Source: Struthio camelus
Taxonomy: Eukaryota > Chordata > Aves > Struthioniformes > Struthionidae
Assembly (NCBI RefSeq): GCF_040807025.1
Contig: NC_090953.1
Location: forward strand, 21,684,997-21,748,996
Direction of reading: 5' to 3'
DNA length: 64,000 nt
Part shown: positions 53,301-64,000 of the stretch, in pieces
How the letters are laid out: each line of letters begins with the position of its first letter
Numbering within the stretch: the first letter of the stretch is position 1
Translations under genes and position numbers: made by a program
Notes under the pieces: generated by a model
The model's input: only the letters and a program-made list of their open reading frames with translations
What the model was told of the DNA's origin: nothing
Databases searched by the model: none

Positions 53301-56300
53301 AGGTAAAAGACAGCAGTTGCTTGACGGAGGCAATTTACATATCTATTTTCTAGTCCAGGCTGCTCTTTACCTGCTGTTTCTCCATCTACAGTGCTTTTTC
53401 TCAAAGCTCTGCCATGTATTCCTTTCTCTCAGGAGATGAAATAAGTACTTGGAGTTTCTAGTTCTTGGTAAGCAACACAAAAATTTTGGCTGTTCCGGGT
53501 TGTCAATCAGTCTCCAAGCATTGAAATGACTTTTTTAGCTTTTTAATGCTTTTTGTTACCTAAAGGGTGTAACTACCATTTCTGGATCGGAAAAGAAGGT
53601 AGCTGTATCTTCTAATGCTAGATTCCCTTTTGAAGTCCTGTGTCTAAATTTTTCACTACGTAACCTTGTGGCTATGCTCAGATTTTACAGAAATAGTTGC
53701 AGCTTTTCGGTGATCATTTGGCCTGTTTTTGGTCCTTTGTTGCATTTTGGTGCAGACCACATAGTTTTCAATGTGTAGTGCTCATTGCTGCAGTATACTT
53801 TTGTACTGAGAGGAAAATTGCCAACATTTCCACTATTTAAACAAGGTACGCTTTGCCACCTTGTAATGAATAAATAACTTTTTGCTTGATCAAAATGTAT
53901 CGTGGATTTTGTAACAGAACAATAGGAAACAATGCTGTCAAGCGTATTTTTTGCTAAGATTTTCTTTAAGTCGCAGACTCAGAATTTCAGCATAAAGATT
54001 CTTGGGAAGGGCTCACTGAGAAAGGTGGGAACAGAAACTTGAGGGTACATGACTGGTGGTTTGGGAACAGAAACTTGAGGGTACGTGACTGGTGGTTGTA
54101 AAGCCTGGTTTTGTATTCTCACTGAGTTTGGAATTGTTCCTGTCTACTGCAAACATAAAATGGGAGGTAAACATCAGCAATCTTTTAGTTCGCATCTGCC
54201 TCACAGTGGATTCAATCTCTAAGAATAAAAATGCCAGATGCTTATCGTAGCATATAATGTTAATAAGCTGGGACAAAGGCAGAAGTGATAGGCCTGCTTC
54301 GTTCAAGGCTGGCCATGAAAGTGTGGAGAGCTTTCAAGCCAAGAAAGCTCGCTAATACTGAAGATGGGTTGCTGAATAGTCGAGGCAGTTTCAGTGGAGT
54401 TTTATCTTATGTAAAAGAACTTGCTTGGATGCTTATCTTCTGGTGGTCCGGAGTCTTCAGCTGTTTCACAGGCATTGGCGCTATCTGAGATGAAGTTAGG
54501 TCAATATTTGTATTTTATGACAGCATTTGTTTAGCAGCTACCTTGTTTTGATGCCTCCTTGAGGAGGAAGTGATCTTCAGACGCAGAATGGCTGCAATTG
54601 AATGTGCAATGGGATTATGGCAAAAAAGGTAAGAATAAAATGTTATCTCTACTGATTCAAGGGACGTGCAACTGAAAACGAAATAACTGACTGCATATTA
54701 TTATTTGACTAGAAAGATGTTTTCTAGTCAATGTAACACTGGAATAGGTAGAGGTTACACAGATAGTTTAGCACGTGGTTAAAGTACAGGATTTTTCCAC
54801 GTTCATTTGTAGAAGTACTGCAAAGCTGATGCATCCCAGATATGAGCACATAAACATTAGAAGAAATAACCTATAAAACATGAAGATAACGATGTTTTAA
54901 ACAGCACCAGTTATGCAAGGCCTCGTCAGTTACAATATGCTGAAGACGTGTATAACTGGGATGCAGGTGCTGTTATTAAGTGCTACCTTGGTTTAGAGTG
55001 ACACAACCTCACTCCCTCATCTTGGCGAGCTTTTAGCTTTAGATTTCCATAATTACGTGGCACCAGGTACGTGATATAAGAGCATTTTGCCTTTTTTATT
55101 ACTAAAATTATTTTGATGTTCTTGGGCCTTAGATTTCAGCGGTGTGATAGACGTATGGAGATACTAAGGAAAAACAGGTAATTTTATAAAGTGCTCCTTC
55201 CAAGACCTTGACCATGCTTCTAGAGAAAAGGGGATAAGATGAGAAAATTAATTCCGCATAAGCATAGCGGTAGCTGTTTGGACATAGGAACACAGATATA
55301 CTCTATTAATATCAATCAATATTAACAATATACCTTTCTTCTATAGGCATATCTGAACCTTCTTTTATTGCTAAAAGTGAAGATCGTTTGTTTAGACATT
55401 TATTTCAAGACTATCAAAGATGGGTTCGTCCAGTGGAACGGTTGAATGATACAATAAAAATAAAGTTTGGTCTTGCAATCTCTCAACTAGTAGATGTGGT
55501 ATGTATCGTATATACTTTTTTTTCCTCTAATTCTTAAAATTCTGGAATAGTAAAGAGCAACATAATATTGTATGAAATAATTGTTCATCTCTTTGTTTAA
55601 GCACAGTAGTTAAACCTTTAAAATGATTATCAGCATAATGAAAATGCATTTTAGATGGGGGCACAAATAAGAGGTCAAAGAAGTGAAGAAAAAGAGGCTG
55701 AGGTAACAAGCAACTCTTAGATTTAGTAAAGTTTACTGCAAAAGAAAAAGTGAGTGAAATTCATAATAAGCCTAGGGAATTGAAGTTCATTTTATGTATT
55801 CAATGCAAAAAATGTATATTTTTAAACCTTGTTAGTCTCATTTCTGTAAAATTCAGGAACACTTGCAAATACTACCCTTTTTCCCCTATAAGCAACAAAA
55901 AACCTAAAAGCTTTTAAATGTTTCACTTCCATAGAAATGAAGATTATCTTTTGGCATAACCTGTAGTGTTAAAGAGATCAACCTGATGTTTTTTCTAAAA
56001 CTCACTTGCTTTAAAATATTATTTTCAAGTTGAATTCACTGTTTATAGCTGTAAGAGGATTTTTTTCCCCCACAGGTTTATTGCTTTCCACAGCTTTATG
56101 TTTCCACAGAAAAAACAGTAGGACTGTGTACAAGGCAGTCAAATTGAGAAAGGGAAGGGAGGAAAGAGATGTAGAAGGGGAAAAAAAACCCAGTTTTTTT
56201 TAACAGTTAACACTTCTTGATCTTAGTTATTTCATATAAATATATTTATCAGGGATTGGAATGCTTTTAGAACTGCTTTTTGTATTTTAAAATGCAGACC

Positions 56301-59300
56301 TATTTGAACTAAAGCAGTTAGTTACGATGAATGTGCTATACTATTTCGTTTTTTCATAAAATATACTTTGTTTTTATAGGATGAGAAAAATCAATTAATG
56401 ACGACAAATGTTTGGTTGAAACAGGTAGGTGCAAAGTATCAATAGAAAATTCTGAAGCATTGTAACTGGAAGCCAGAAGTTGGAAGCCAGATTTCTAATT
56501 ATTTGTGTATTCAGAACATCACTTTAGTTGCATTAATCCTTAGTTTACATGGGATCTTTACAAAATGTCTTTACAAGATTTAATTGTTATGAAATTGTTA
56601 TAAAACTTAGTTTAAAAAAGTAAATAAGAGTTCTTTACCTGATTAAAAAAATCTGATAAAGCATTGCATTGATATTTAGTAAACAAAGATACGTATAGCC
56701 AACCTTGAAAGTTACTGTCTTATTACAGAACTTTTCTTCAAAAAGCTATGGTAAGAAAAACATGATAGGTTTCTGTAATCATGTGTGTAATTGTTTTAAA
56801 GTCAGTCTCTTGCGTTATATTTTAGACTATCAGATAAACATTGCTGAAGAATTTTACTTTCAAAGTTGGGTAGGCTTGACATAAAGAGCTACTTTTTCCT
56901 CTTAAGAATATTTCTTTATGAGCAGGAAAAAGACTCAAGCTTTATAAAATTAGAATCCAATGCTAAACTTGGTGACCGCTGTTAGCTTGGGACATACATC
57001 TCACAAATCATTCTTAATTTAACTCTGGGGAATGTTTGTGGCCCCTAATTATACTTACTGTGTTATTTGTACTTGGGCTACTTCCTTTGTCCTGTTGCTC
57101 CTGATTCCCTTCTTCCCCTATCGCTGTCACATAAGTTCAGGCGTTTCTTTTCAGAAGAAATTTGTAGACTACCCAGAAAATATAAAATTGGAATATGTAG
57201 ATGATAATGTAGATGATAACACTTTGCCCCTTTAGCAGCTGTTTTTGCAGAACTTGTGGATAAGAGCTGACCTGAATACATATTTAAACTTAAACCTGAA
57301 TATGTGTTTAAACTCTTAAAACTTGCATTTTTTCCTCTTGAGCTTTTTATTCAAATATAAAACTATCAAAACATTAACATGCTTTTAGTGGTGTTATTTT
57401 TAGTGCTGCTGCTGAAAATAGGAAGGAATATGTCATGAGAGTTGCAACATGTTTTTTTGTTTGTTAGTTTTGACCAGAAAGTTTAGATTGCTTCTGATAA
57501 GCTTCCAAACTCCTTCGTGTTCATTCAGAATACATTTTTTTAAATTTGGTTGTTTCTACTTGTAATAGCTTTTACTTTTGTAAACATAATCTGAAAAAGG
57601 ATTTTAATATTTTAAGTTTTACATAGAAATATTGCCAAATGGCTCTTACAACAAAAAGCAAACACTTAAGGAGGTAAGTAGACATCTATTCAGCAAATGC
57701 ACTGTTGTACTCACATTTTAGAAGCCAATTTAATCTTTTTTTCCATTGCCTTTATATGTATTTTCGTCCAGTCTTGACCTGCTTGAGTCAATTTCACAGT
57801 TGTTATTTTTACATCTCCATTTGTTTGTAGGAATGGATAGATGTAAAATTAAGGTGGAATCCTGAGGACTATGCTGGCATAACATCTATTCGTGTCCCAT
57901 CAGATTCTGTTTGGATTCCAGATATTGTTTTGTATGACAAGTAAGATTTTAATCCTTTCATGTAAAATACATTTACTCTTTCTAACTTCACTATCCAGCC
58001 TGCTTATAGAAGAGACTCATTGAATGGATTATGTGTATGCATTAAGCAGAGCTAAGAATATGTGGGAAGGCTTTACAATTTGCCTCCAAATGCAGATTTA
58101 TTTTCTTGTTGCTTTGTTTAAATGCTTAAATTTTTTGCTTTGCTTCTGTATGGAATTTCTAGTCTTTGAAAAGTTTACTGTCACATCTTCATGTAAACTC
58201 TTTCTCAGTAGGAAGACGGTATCTTGCCCGATGTTGGGTCCAAGCTAATAATGTGGAGTGATGGGAGGGGAGCAACTCATCCCTACTATTTTAAGTTACA
58301 TTCATCATGAATTTAAAATTAAGTACACTTGGCTTTACGTTTTGTGGGAAAGTAACAGATCTCGGAAGAAATACATTCTGAGTGAACCTTTTTGTTCAAC
58401 TCAGATGCGTGTACAGTGATTGTAGCACACTTGCTGAGTGGAAAAAGTAGTCTGCTACAGTGATTATGAATGTAAGTTTGGAGGTGGTACACAGGGATTA
58501 TTTTCTCTGGTGAATTTTTCTTTAGTTAGTGTAATTTTCCCAAACTGAAGAGTACAGGTGGTGTATTACCGATAGAAACATCAGAGTCTGATTGTGCTGT
58601 CAAAGGTCAGGGGGTTTTGGTTTTATTGTTGTTGCTGGGGTTTTTTTCCCCAATCTTTTACTTAAATTATTAAGACCACAGAAGCTTGCAGACTTTTTCA
58701 TGACTTGAAAATGCTCTTTGCTCTTCCAAAGCTGTTTATCTGTGTGAGATTCAGATTTAAAAAAAGTGGAATACGAACGCAAATAAAAAAATTTTGGCTG
58801 TGAAGGGGTAGAAAGGATAAGCAGCTGAAATGACAGTAATAAAAATACTTGATGAAGCCTTAAATAAAACTTATTTTCCTTTGAATATATATGTTTATAT
58901 TCATATATGTTTATAAAAATAAACAACACATTGTAATTGCATGCATGTATCTCTTCTTTCAGTGCAGATGGGCGTTTTGAGGGAACATCTACAAAAACTG
59001 TGGTAAAATATGATGGCACCGTTGCTTGGACTCCACCGGCAAACTACAAAAGTTCCTGTACTATTGACGTAACCTTCTTCCCCTTTGACCTTCAAAACTG
59101 CTCTATGAAATTTGGTTCCTGGACTTATGATGGCTCACAGGTTGATATAATTCTAGAAGATTATGATGTTGACAAAAGAGATTTCTTTGATAACGGAGAA
59201 TGGGAAATAGTGACTGCAACAGGGAGTAAAGGAAATAGAACTGATGGATGCTGCTGGTATCCATTTATTACATATTCATTTATAATTAGGCGTTTGCCAC

Positions 59301-62227
59301 TTTTTTACACATTGTTTCTCATTATTCCCTGTATAGGACTCTCATTTTTAACTGTCCTCGTCTTCTATCTTCCTTCAAATGAAGGTGAAAAAATTTCCCT
59401 TTGCACTTCAGTATTGGTTTCTTTGACTGTTTTTCTTCTTGTCATTGAAGAGATTATTCCATCATCTTCTAAAGTTATTCCACTTATAGGAGAGTACTTG
59501 GTGTTTACTATGATATTTGTGACATTGTCCATTGTGATAACAGTCTTTGCTATCAATATTCATCACCGGTCTTCATCTACGCACAATGCTATGGCGCCTT
59601 GGGTCCGCAAGATATTTCTTCACAGGCTTCCTAAGCTGCTTTGCATGAGAAGTCATGTAGATAGATACTGTGCTCAGAAGGAGGAAACGGTCAATATCAG
59701 TGGCTCAGAATCATCTAGGAACACCTTGCAAGCAGCTCTAGATTCTATCCGATACATTACAAGGCATGTCATGAAGGAGAATGAAGTTCGTGAGGTGGGT
59801 GTATTAATCATATTACACTTGTTTTCTGAAACCAGCCATTGGAGAAACAAATAACGGTTTAGATTGTCTGTATGCAGTCTCATATTTAATATGTGCTAGG
59901 ATTTCCAGTTCTTGTACTTCACTGTAAGCCATATTATTATTATTAAGCACTTATTTCCACTGGAAATAAGTGCAAGGATGGTGCAATATTGAGACATTTT
60001 ATTTTATCAGCCTGATATCTATACTGTCCTTGGCTTCTTTAAACCCTCTTCTAGAGGTAAGTTCATGTTGTTAATTTTACTTTTTTGTTGCCTTATTTCT
60101 ACAAAATAAATACTGCTAAGCCTTACTTCATAGCTTTCCATTCCACATGAAAACAGTTTTAAATACCATAAATCATATTAGTTTAAATACAGGCCGTAGC
60201 TGTAGATTATTCACTTTGTGCTGAGATCAAACATGGGCTAGATGACCTCTTGAGTGACCTCTTCTATCCCTATTATTATGCCTTTAAATCATATCAGAGT
60301 ATGTTGAGCTATCCTTACCTTAACCATTCAGGTAAGGGCATTCTGAATGTATTATTTTCCTTGCTTTTTAAGCTAACAAACACTATTAGAGCCTCATAGA
60401 CCAACTGCTGTTTTCAGGCCAGCTTGGAAATGTAGAAGTTTGTTGTCTGATCTCATGATGCTATCGTTTGTTTCTGATGGCAAGGCCTCAGATTCTTTTA
60501 ATTTATCTCTATGCAGAAATGGCCATTTGCAAAAGTTTCTGGTTGCTGAGAGCCTGTTCTCCCGTGCTAGCCAAGGAGTAAGCTAGCTCCCCTAATGCAG
60601 CTTTGCAGGCCTCTACTCTGCGGCTAAGTATCACAAGGGATCCAACTGACACTTTAAATAACTGTATCTGATGCACTGTTAAAACAGCATCTTATACACC
60701 TGCATTGCATTTTCTATAAAGCAGGTATAGAATAGTGTCCTATTAAATTTATATTTTCCTGTAAACTACAAGATTGTTTTTCTTTCTCTTAATGGACTTG
60801 TTCTATTTGACTGTGAGTGACAAGAGAAGTGATCTGTATTTTGTGGGTTTTTTTTTTTCCCCCCATGTGTAATGGTGCTGTGATGTAGGGCTCTTGGTAG
60901 ACAGGGTTCTCTTGTGTTGAATTAACAGGTTTTTGTTTGGGAGGGTTGTTTGCCTTTTCTTTTAAAAAAAAAAAAAATTTACAAGAGTATTTGAATTTGC
61001 ATCTAGCAATGGCACACTCAGCTTTGCGCTTGAATACGTGCTACATCTGTCGTGGTTGCTTTCTTTTCACCACAGCACACTACTAAATTATTGATAAATT
61101 TTGTTCTTTATATTCTTTAGTAAAATGCCATAGGTAACTATCTGATGCACATTATGTTAAGATAGTGTTTCTGGCAGAAGAACATAGAGAAGGACAACAT
61201 TATGAATTATTTTGCTGAACTTCTAAATAATTATATCAGAAGACTGTAATCTCAGAGCTGAATGCAGAGCTGACTGGGGAATCATTTGTCTCATACTATT
61301 TGGCCTTAAAAATGCAAGCTTTAACTGCAGAAAGAATAAAGTTGTTAACCGTAACTGTTGCAAATAAAAACTGCACAGCTAGTATTAATCTAACTTTGCC
61401 TCTTAGGAAGAAGTAGGCTTGAGATATGGATTGTTCCAGTTCAAACTAAAGACAATAGCTTAACAGTGTTTTCATGCACAATTACATTGGCTGTCCATGA
61501 GAAACTGTATAGATATGAATAACTCTATCAAAAAGGAAAATAATCTTGAAAGTAGTGTGAGTGTTCTCCGTAGTGTCTAATTCCATGCAGCAGTAGCTTC
61601 ACAGCTGCTAGAGTTATGACACAACAGCTATTGTCTACTCTTGCATGTGGGTTTTTTGGGGTTTTTTTTTGTGGTGTTGTTGTTGTTGTTGTTTTTTACA
61701 ACTTTTGCATCTAGCTCCTGTCTGGGATTTTTACTTTATCGTGAGGTTATGGCCTGAATCCTAAAGCATCCAATATGTCGTAAAATGCATACTGATTTCT
61801 TCTCTGTGCAGCTGAGGATGTTCAGTACTCTTCAGGGTCAGTTACTACATTGAAGTGTAGTATTTGGGCTGTAGTTAACCAGTCCTCACAAAGGAAAGTG
61901 CATTCCTGCACTAGCTCATAGGGTAATTACAGAAGATTTATAAGAAGGGGTTGTTAAATTGACCAGGTTGAAGAATGTCTACTGTAAGGGATCTGAATAA
62001 GAAATGCAGGAGTTTGATGCTGTGTTCTCACAGACACTGAACAACTCATGTTCTTTGTGTTTTAGGTTGTTGAAGACTGGAAATTTATTGCTCAGGTGCT
62101 TGATCGAATGTTCTTATGGACTTTTCTTCTGGTTTCAGTAATTGGATCACTTGTGTTATTTATTCCTGTTATTCATAAATGGGCAAATATAATAGTACCT
62201 ATGCATATAGGAAGTGCACATACATAA
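44280..62227 (+). CDS. CHRNA5: Neuronal nicotinic acetylcholine receptor subunit alpha-5, six coding exons, 467 residues
   Basis: This is an accessory subunit of pentameric ligand-gated cation channels, in combinations such as alpha3beta4alpha5 and alpha4beta2alpha5 (family knowledge). The exons join to 467 codons plus stop (human 468). Visible are a Leu-rich signal peptide (about residues 1-28), the Cys-loop Cys169-Cys183 with 13 residues between, the vicinal pair Cys233-Cys234, M1 (about 248-270), pore-lining M2 (about 280-300), M3 (about 312-334), the cytoplasmic loop and M4 in the last exon. DGCC before the vicinal pair lacks the tyrosine of agonist-binding alpha subunits, as expected for alpha5. 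Sequons are at Asn182, Asn228 and Asn68 (N-D-T). The ATG has a strong Kozak context (CAGCCATGG). CHRNA3 is expected further downstream on the other strand. Confidence 0.97.
45581..45787. repeat. AT-rich low-complexity cluster with self-complementary segments
   Basis: Long runs of TATA-type sequence, including CTATATTATATAG and its near copies, occupy 45581-45671. A (TA)n/(TG) stretch follows at 45757-45787. Confidence 0.75.
52600..52885 (-). mobile_element. Ancient CR1/L3-type LINE remnant, reverse orientation
   Basis: Read on the + strand, AATCTCTCCTCATAC, TGCCCTTCTCTG, TTCTGCTATATC and TGTATTGATATAAAGG appear in the order and spacing of the reverse complement of the CR1/L3 LINE 3' coding region, as I recall it. 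It is diverged and only a fragment. No alignment was run. Confidence 0.55.
54026..54097. repeat. Tandem duplication, two 36-bp units
   Basis: The unit starting TGGGAACAGAAACTTGAGGG occurs at 54026-54061 and again at 54062-54097, with one A/G difference (TACATG versus TACGTG). Confidence 0.95.
55347..55498 (+). CDS. CHRNA5: CHRNA5 exon 2
   Basis: The acceptor is TTCTATAG and the donor is GTG|GTATGT. It reads [20 protein letters not shown] and [20 protein letters not shown], the N-terminal extracellular helix region. It contains an N-D-T sequon at residue 68. Confidence 0.95.
56380..56424 (+). CDS. CHRNA5: CHRNA5 exon 3
   Basis: This 45-nt exon lies between TTTTATAG and CAG|GTAGGT and encodes [15 protein letters not shown]. 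The 45-nt size is typical of this exon in nicotinic receptor genes. Confidence 0.96.
57831..57940 (+). CDS. CHRNA5: CHRNA5 exon 4
   Basis: This 110-nt exon lies between TTTGTAG and ACAA|GTAAGA. It encodes [20 protein letters not shown] and [16 protein letters not shown]. Confidence 0.96.
58963..59794 (+). CDS. CHRNA5: CHRNA5 exon 5 (Cys-loop, M1-M3, cytoplasmic loop)
   Basis: This 832-nt exon lies between TCTTTCAG and GAG|GTGGGT. It holds the Cys-loop, GCCWYP, M1 to M3 and most of the intracellular loop. The GAT at 59741-59743 encodes Asp397, which by length alignment is the position of human Asp398. Confidence 0.97.
59947..59973. repeat. Near-perfect palindrome, 13-bp arms, 1-nt centre
   Basis: GCACTTATTTCCA and TGGAAATAAGTGC are exact reverse complements separated by a single C. 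It lies in CHRNA5 intron 5. Confidence 0.9.
60233..60282 (+). mobile_element. CR1-like LINE 3' tail fragment
   Basis: GGGCTAGATGACCTCTTGAG, then TGACCTCTTCTATCCCTATT, resembles the conserved 3' end of avian CR1 elements (CTAGATGATCTCT...CCTTCCAACCCC type), as I recall it. It is short and diverged. Confidence 0.55.
62066..62227 (+). CDS. CHRNA5: CHRNA5 exon 6 (M4 and C-terminus)
   Basis: The acceptor is TGTTTTAG. It encodes [20 protein letters not shown], then the M4 segment and a short tail ending MHIGSAHT. Stop TAA is at 62225-62227. Confidence 0.96.
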   Translation, partial: VVEDWKFIAQVLDRMFLWTFLLVSVIGSLVLFIPVIHKWANIIVPMHIGSAHT

Positions 62228-64000
62228 GATATTTTTGGATCAGTCTGCAGCTAACATGGCTCTATAAAGGTCCATAGTAGCTCTGTTTCCATCCCTGCTC
62301 TTCGCAGGTATGTTTCTGATAGAATAAAAAAATCCAAGAACAGAAAATGATGCTTATGTTAAAGCATGGCATCCTAGGACACAAGGAAGTCAATTTGCTT
62401 AGTGCTAGTCTACTAATTCGCTTCTAAATCTGGTCAGAATCAAGAAGACCTTCTCAAACACTTGCATGTACAATATGTCAAAAAAGTATACACTGACACC
62501 TACTGAGAAGTACAAGAATTTAAAAATTTTTAAAGAGGAGGATCACTGTAGTCCAGTTATTAAAATATTATGTAAAGTATTATACTGAGTATTAAATATT
62601 TGCAGATACTTATGCAATCGAGTTGCTTCTTTCAGTTATTAGAGCATGCAAAGGAGGGTTTTATTGGCATAAGTCCTCTTGAATGTGTTGTAAAGTGTAA
62701 GGTTTCTACAGGGAAAGTTGGAAACAATAATGTAAACATCCGTTGAACTTTACCATATATTCAGTATATAAATAAAAATAGTGATATGGCTGCATTTTGC
62801 CTTCATAAATTTTCAGTGAAATTTTCTGCAAAAATTTCTGCAAAACTTAAAACCTTGTTAATTCTATAATACTAATGTGAACACCTAATATAGTAAGCCT
62901 TAAAATGCTTAGAGGATATGTGCATATTGATGCCTCCATATCAGTTGTGGCAAGGGAGGCAAAGACAATTAAATGACTTGCCCAAGTTGCACAAGTAATA
63001 GACCAGAATGTTCAGTTTTCTTTATTCTTGATAAATAACTTGATGCAATATTTTAGTTGCAAACATATTCCTTCCCTACCTTTATTTCTCAAAATGAAGT
63101 TCGTAAGCCCAGTTAGCAGGAATTGGGGGAATGCCTTTCTGAAGAAAATCATTTGAAAATTCTTAGACTGTGTAAACAAATGTGTGAAAATTTATCAATA
63201 ATATTTGTTTAAAATGAGTTTATGATACTATCCTTATAGGTCCTCTCGCTTATTGGATCATATGTAACTTGGAATAGCAAGGACTTATAGATGAGTCTTT
63301 CTCTACTTTTTCTTTTCTGAGGGTGTTGACAAAGATGTATATTTATGTATTACAACTTTTTAATCATGTCATGAAAATAAAGAATTTAAATTCAGTTTTT
63401 AAAGAATATAAATTCATTTCAATGCCACCTTTCTTAAAGAAAAGTTACATTTCCGGAACAAACTCTAAAATAAATGGAGTTTTCTGTATATTTAAGTTTC
63501 TGACAATGTATTTCATAACATAGTTGTATCCCTGAGGGCTAATATAGTAAGGCAAACAAGAACAAATCTTGGGAAGTTTTTGTTTGTTTGAATAACTCTA
63601 TTAATAACAACATTCATGTTTATGTAAAAATGTAATGTAAATCTTTGGTAACGGTAAGTGGTTATGGACTTGGAAAAGCAGGATCATATTTTTCTCTGTA
63701 TTTTCCTCGTTGTATCTTCTTTAGAATAAGAGTTGTTTGGCATTGTAGTGACTATAATGCTGTTTGCTTATGTCATAACTTACATATAATTGAATATTTA
63801 TTTCAGATTGTTTCACCTGTAAGATGATTTTGGTTTTATGTAGCTTTTTAAGGCTTACAGGCAGGGAAATGATGCAGACTGACATATTTTTGTTCAATTT
63901 ACAAATACTTTCGACTGAAAAGTGAGTTACTCTTCTTTGATTGTATAGTTGCATCTGGCATAAGAGATCAGTGTTTCCTCCTCATAATTCATCTTAAAAG
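62228..64000 (+). other. CHRNA5: CHRNA5 3' untranslated region and downstream flank
   Basis: AATAAA hexamers lie at 62771-62776, 63376-63381 and 63469-63474, any of which could end CHRNA5. In other vertebrates CHRNA3 approaches on the opposite strand. No CHRNA3 coding exon was seen on the minus strand here. Confidence 0.6.

Larger units (their letters stand above)
44383..55346 (+). other. CHRNA5: CHRNA5 intron 1
   Basis: This 11 kb intron holds a C22 tract (44514-44535), AT-rich dinucleotide stretches (45581-45671, 45757-45787), a T22 tract (49726-49747), T18G9 (50463-50489), a LINE remnant (about 52600-52885) and a 36-bp tandem duplication (54026-54097). No nested gene was recognised. Confidence 0.75.
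55499..58962 (+). other. CHRNA5: CHRNA5 introns 2-4 (55499-56379, 56425-57830, 57941-58962)
   Basis: AT-rich introns with GT-AG ends. The short ORFs in them resemble nothing I know. Confidence 0.75.
59795..62065 (+). other. CHRNA5: CHRNA5 intron 5
   Basis: This 2.3 kb intron contains a 27-bp near-perfect palindrome (59947-59973), a CR1-like 3' tail (60233-60282) and a GTT repeat (61675-61696). Confidence 0.75.

Noticed and set aside
53183-53404. 73-codon minus-strand frame in CHRNA5 intron 1 with a somewhat protein-like composition
   Set aside because: I could not tie it to any gene or transposon protein, and there is no supporting splice or repeat structure.
58600-59019. 139-codon minus-strand frame next to CHRNA5 exon 5
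   Set aside because: It covers intron plus the antisense of a real exon, and no family was recognised.
62228-64000. Search for the 3' coding end of CHRNA3 on the minus strand
   Set aside because: No minus-strand frame resembles a nicotinic receptor M4 or C-terminal segment. The gene must lie beyond the window.

Overview
This is a vertebrate nuclear genome window, almost certainly from a bird. It carries intron-split genes with GT-AG boundaries, CpG-island promoters, AATAAA poly(A) signals and small remnants that resemble CR1-type LINEs. Four conserved genes lie head-to-tail on the + strand: IREB2 (3' part only), HYKK, PSMA4 and CHRNA5. This is the order known from human 15q25.1 and chicken chromosome 10. 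The deduced proteins resemble the human and chicken ones closely. The species cannot be named from the sequence alone.

Layout. Positions 1-21515 hold the last 19 coding exons of IREB2 (iron regulatory protein 2; 873 residues from the first exon seen, 935-18306) and a roughly 3.2 kb 3' UTR. Positions 21516-23230 are intergenic, with one unexplained exon-like ORF. Positions 23231-29997 hold HYKK (hydroxylysine kinase; CpG island, then four coding exons, 376 residues). Positions 30100-37980 hold PSMA4 (20S proteasome alpha subunit; CpG-island promoter, eight coding exons, 261 residues, start codon at the very end of its exon). Positions 37981-43600 are intergenic with no gene seen. Positions 43600-62227 hold CHRNA5 (nicotinic receptor alpha5; CpG island, six coding exons, 467 residues, an 11 kb first intron). 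The window ends in the CHRNA5 3' UTR and flank. CHRNA3 would be expected beyond it on the opposite strand, but no CHRNA3 coding exon was seen.

The genes do not form one pathway. IREB2 controls iron-related mRNAs, HYKK degrades hydroxylysine, PSMA4 is a housekeeping proteasome subunit and CHRNA5 is an accessory ion-channel subunit. Their adjacency is an old conserved synteny block. The HYKK-PSMA4 junction is very tight: the HYKK stop codon is only about 100-200 bp from the PSMA4 CpG-island promoter, and there is no AATAAA between them.

No previously undescribed system was found. The observations most worth a second look are a Ser-Ser active-site loop in IREB2 that looks IRP1-like, the missing HYKK poly(A) signal, a DFSD metal motif in HYKK, a perfect 18-bp-arm hairpin in a HYKK intron, small tandem duplications in the PSMA4 promoter and in CHRNA5 intron 1, two LINE remnants, and the CHRNA5 Asp codon equivalent to the human D398N site. 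All exon boundaries were placed by hand from splice signals, reading-frame continuity and remembered homologues. No alignment was run.
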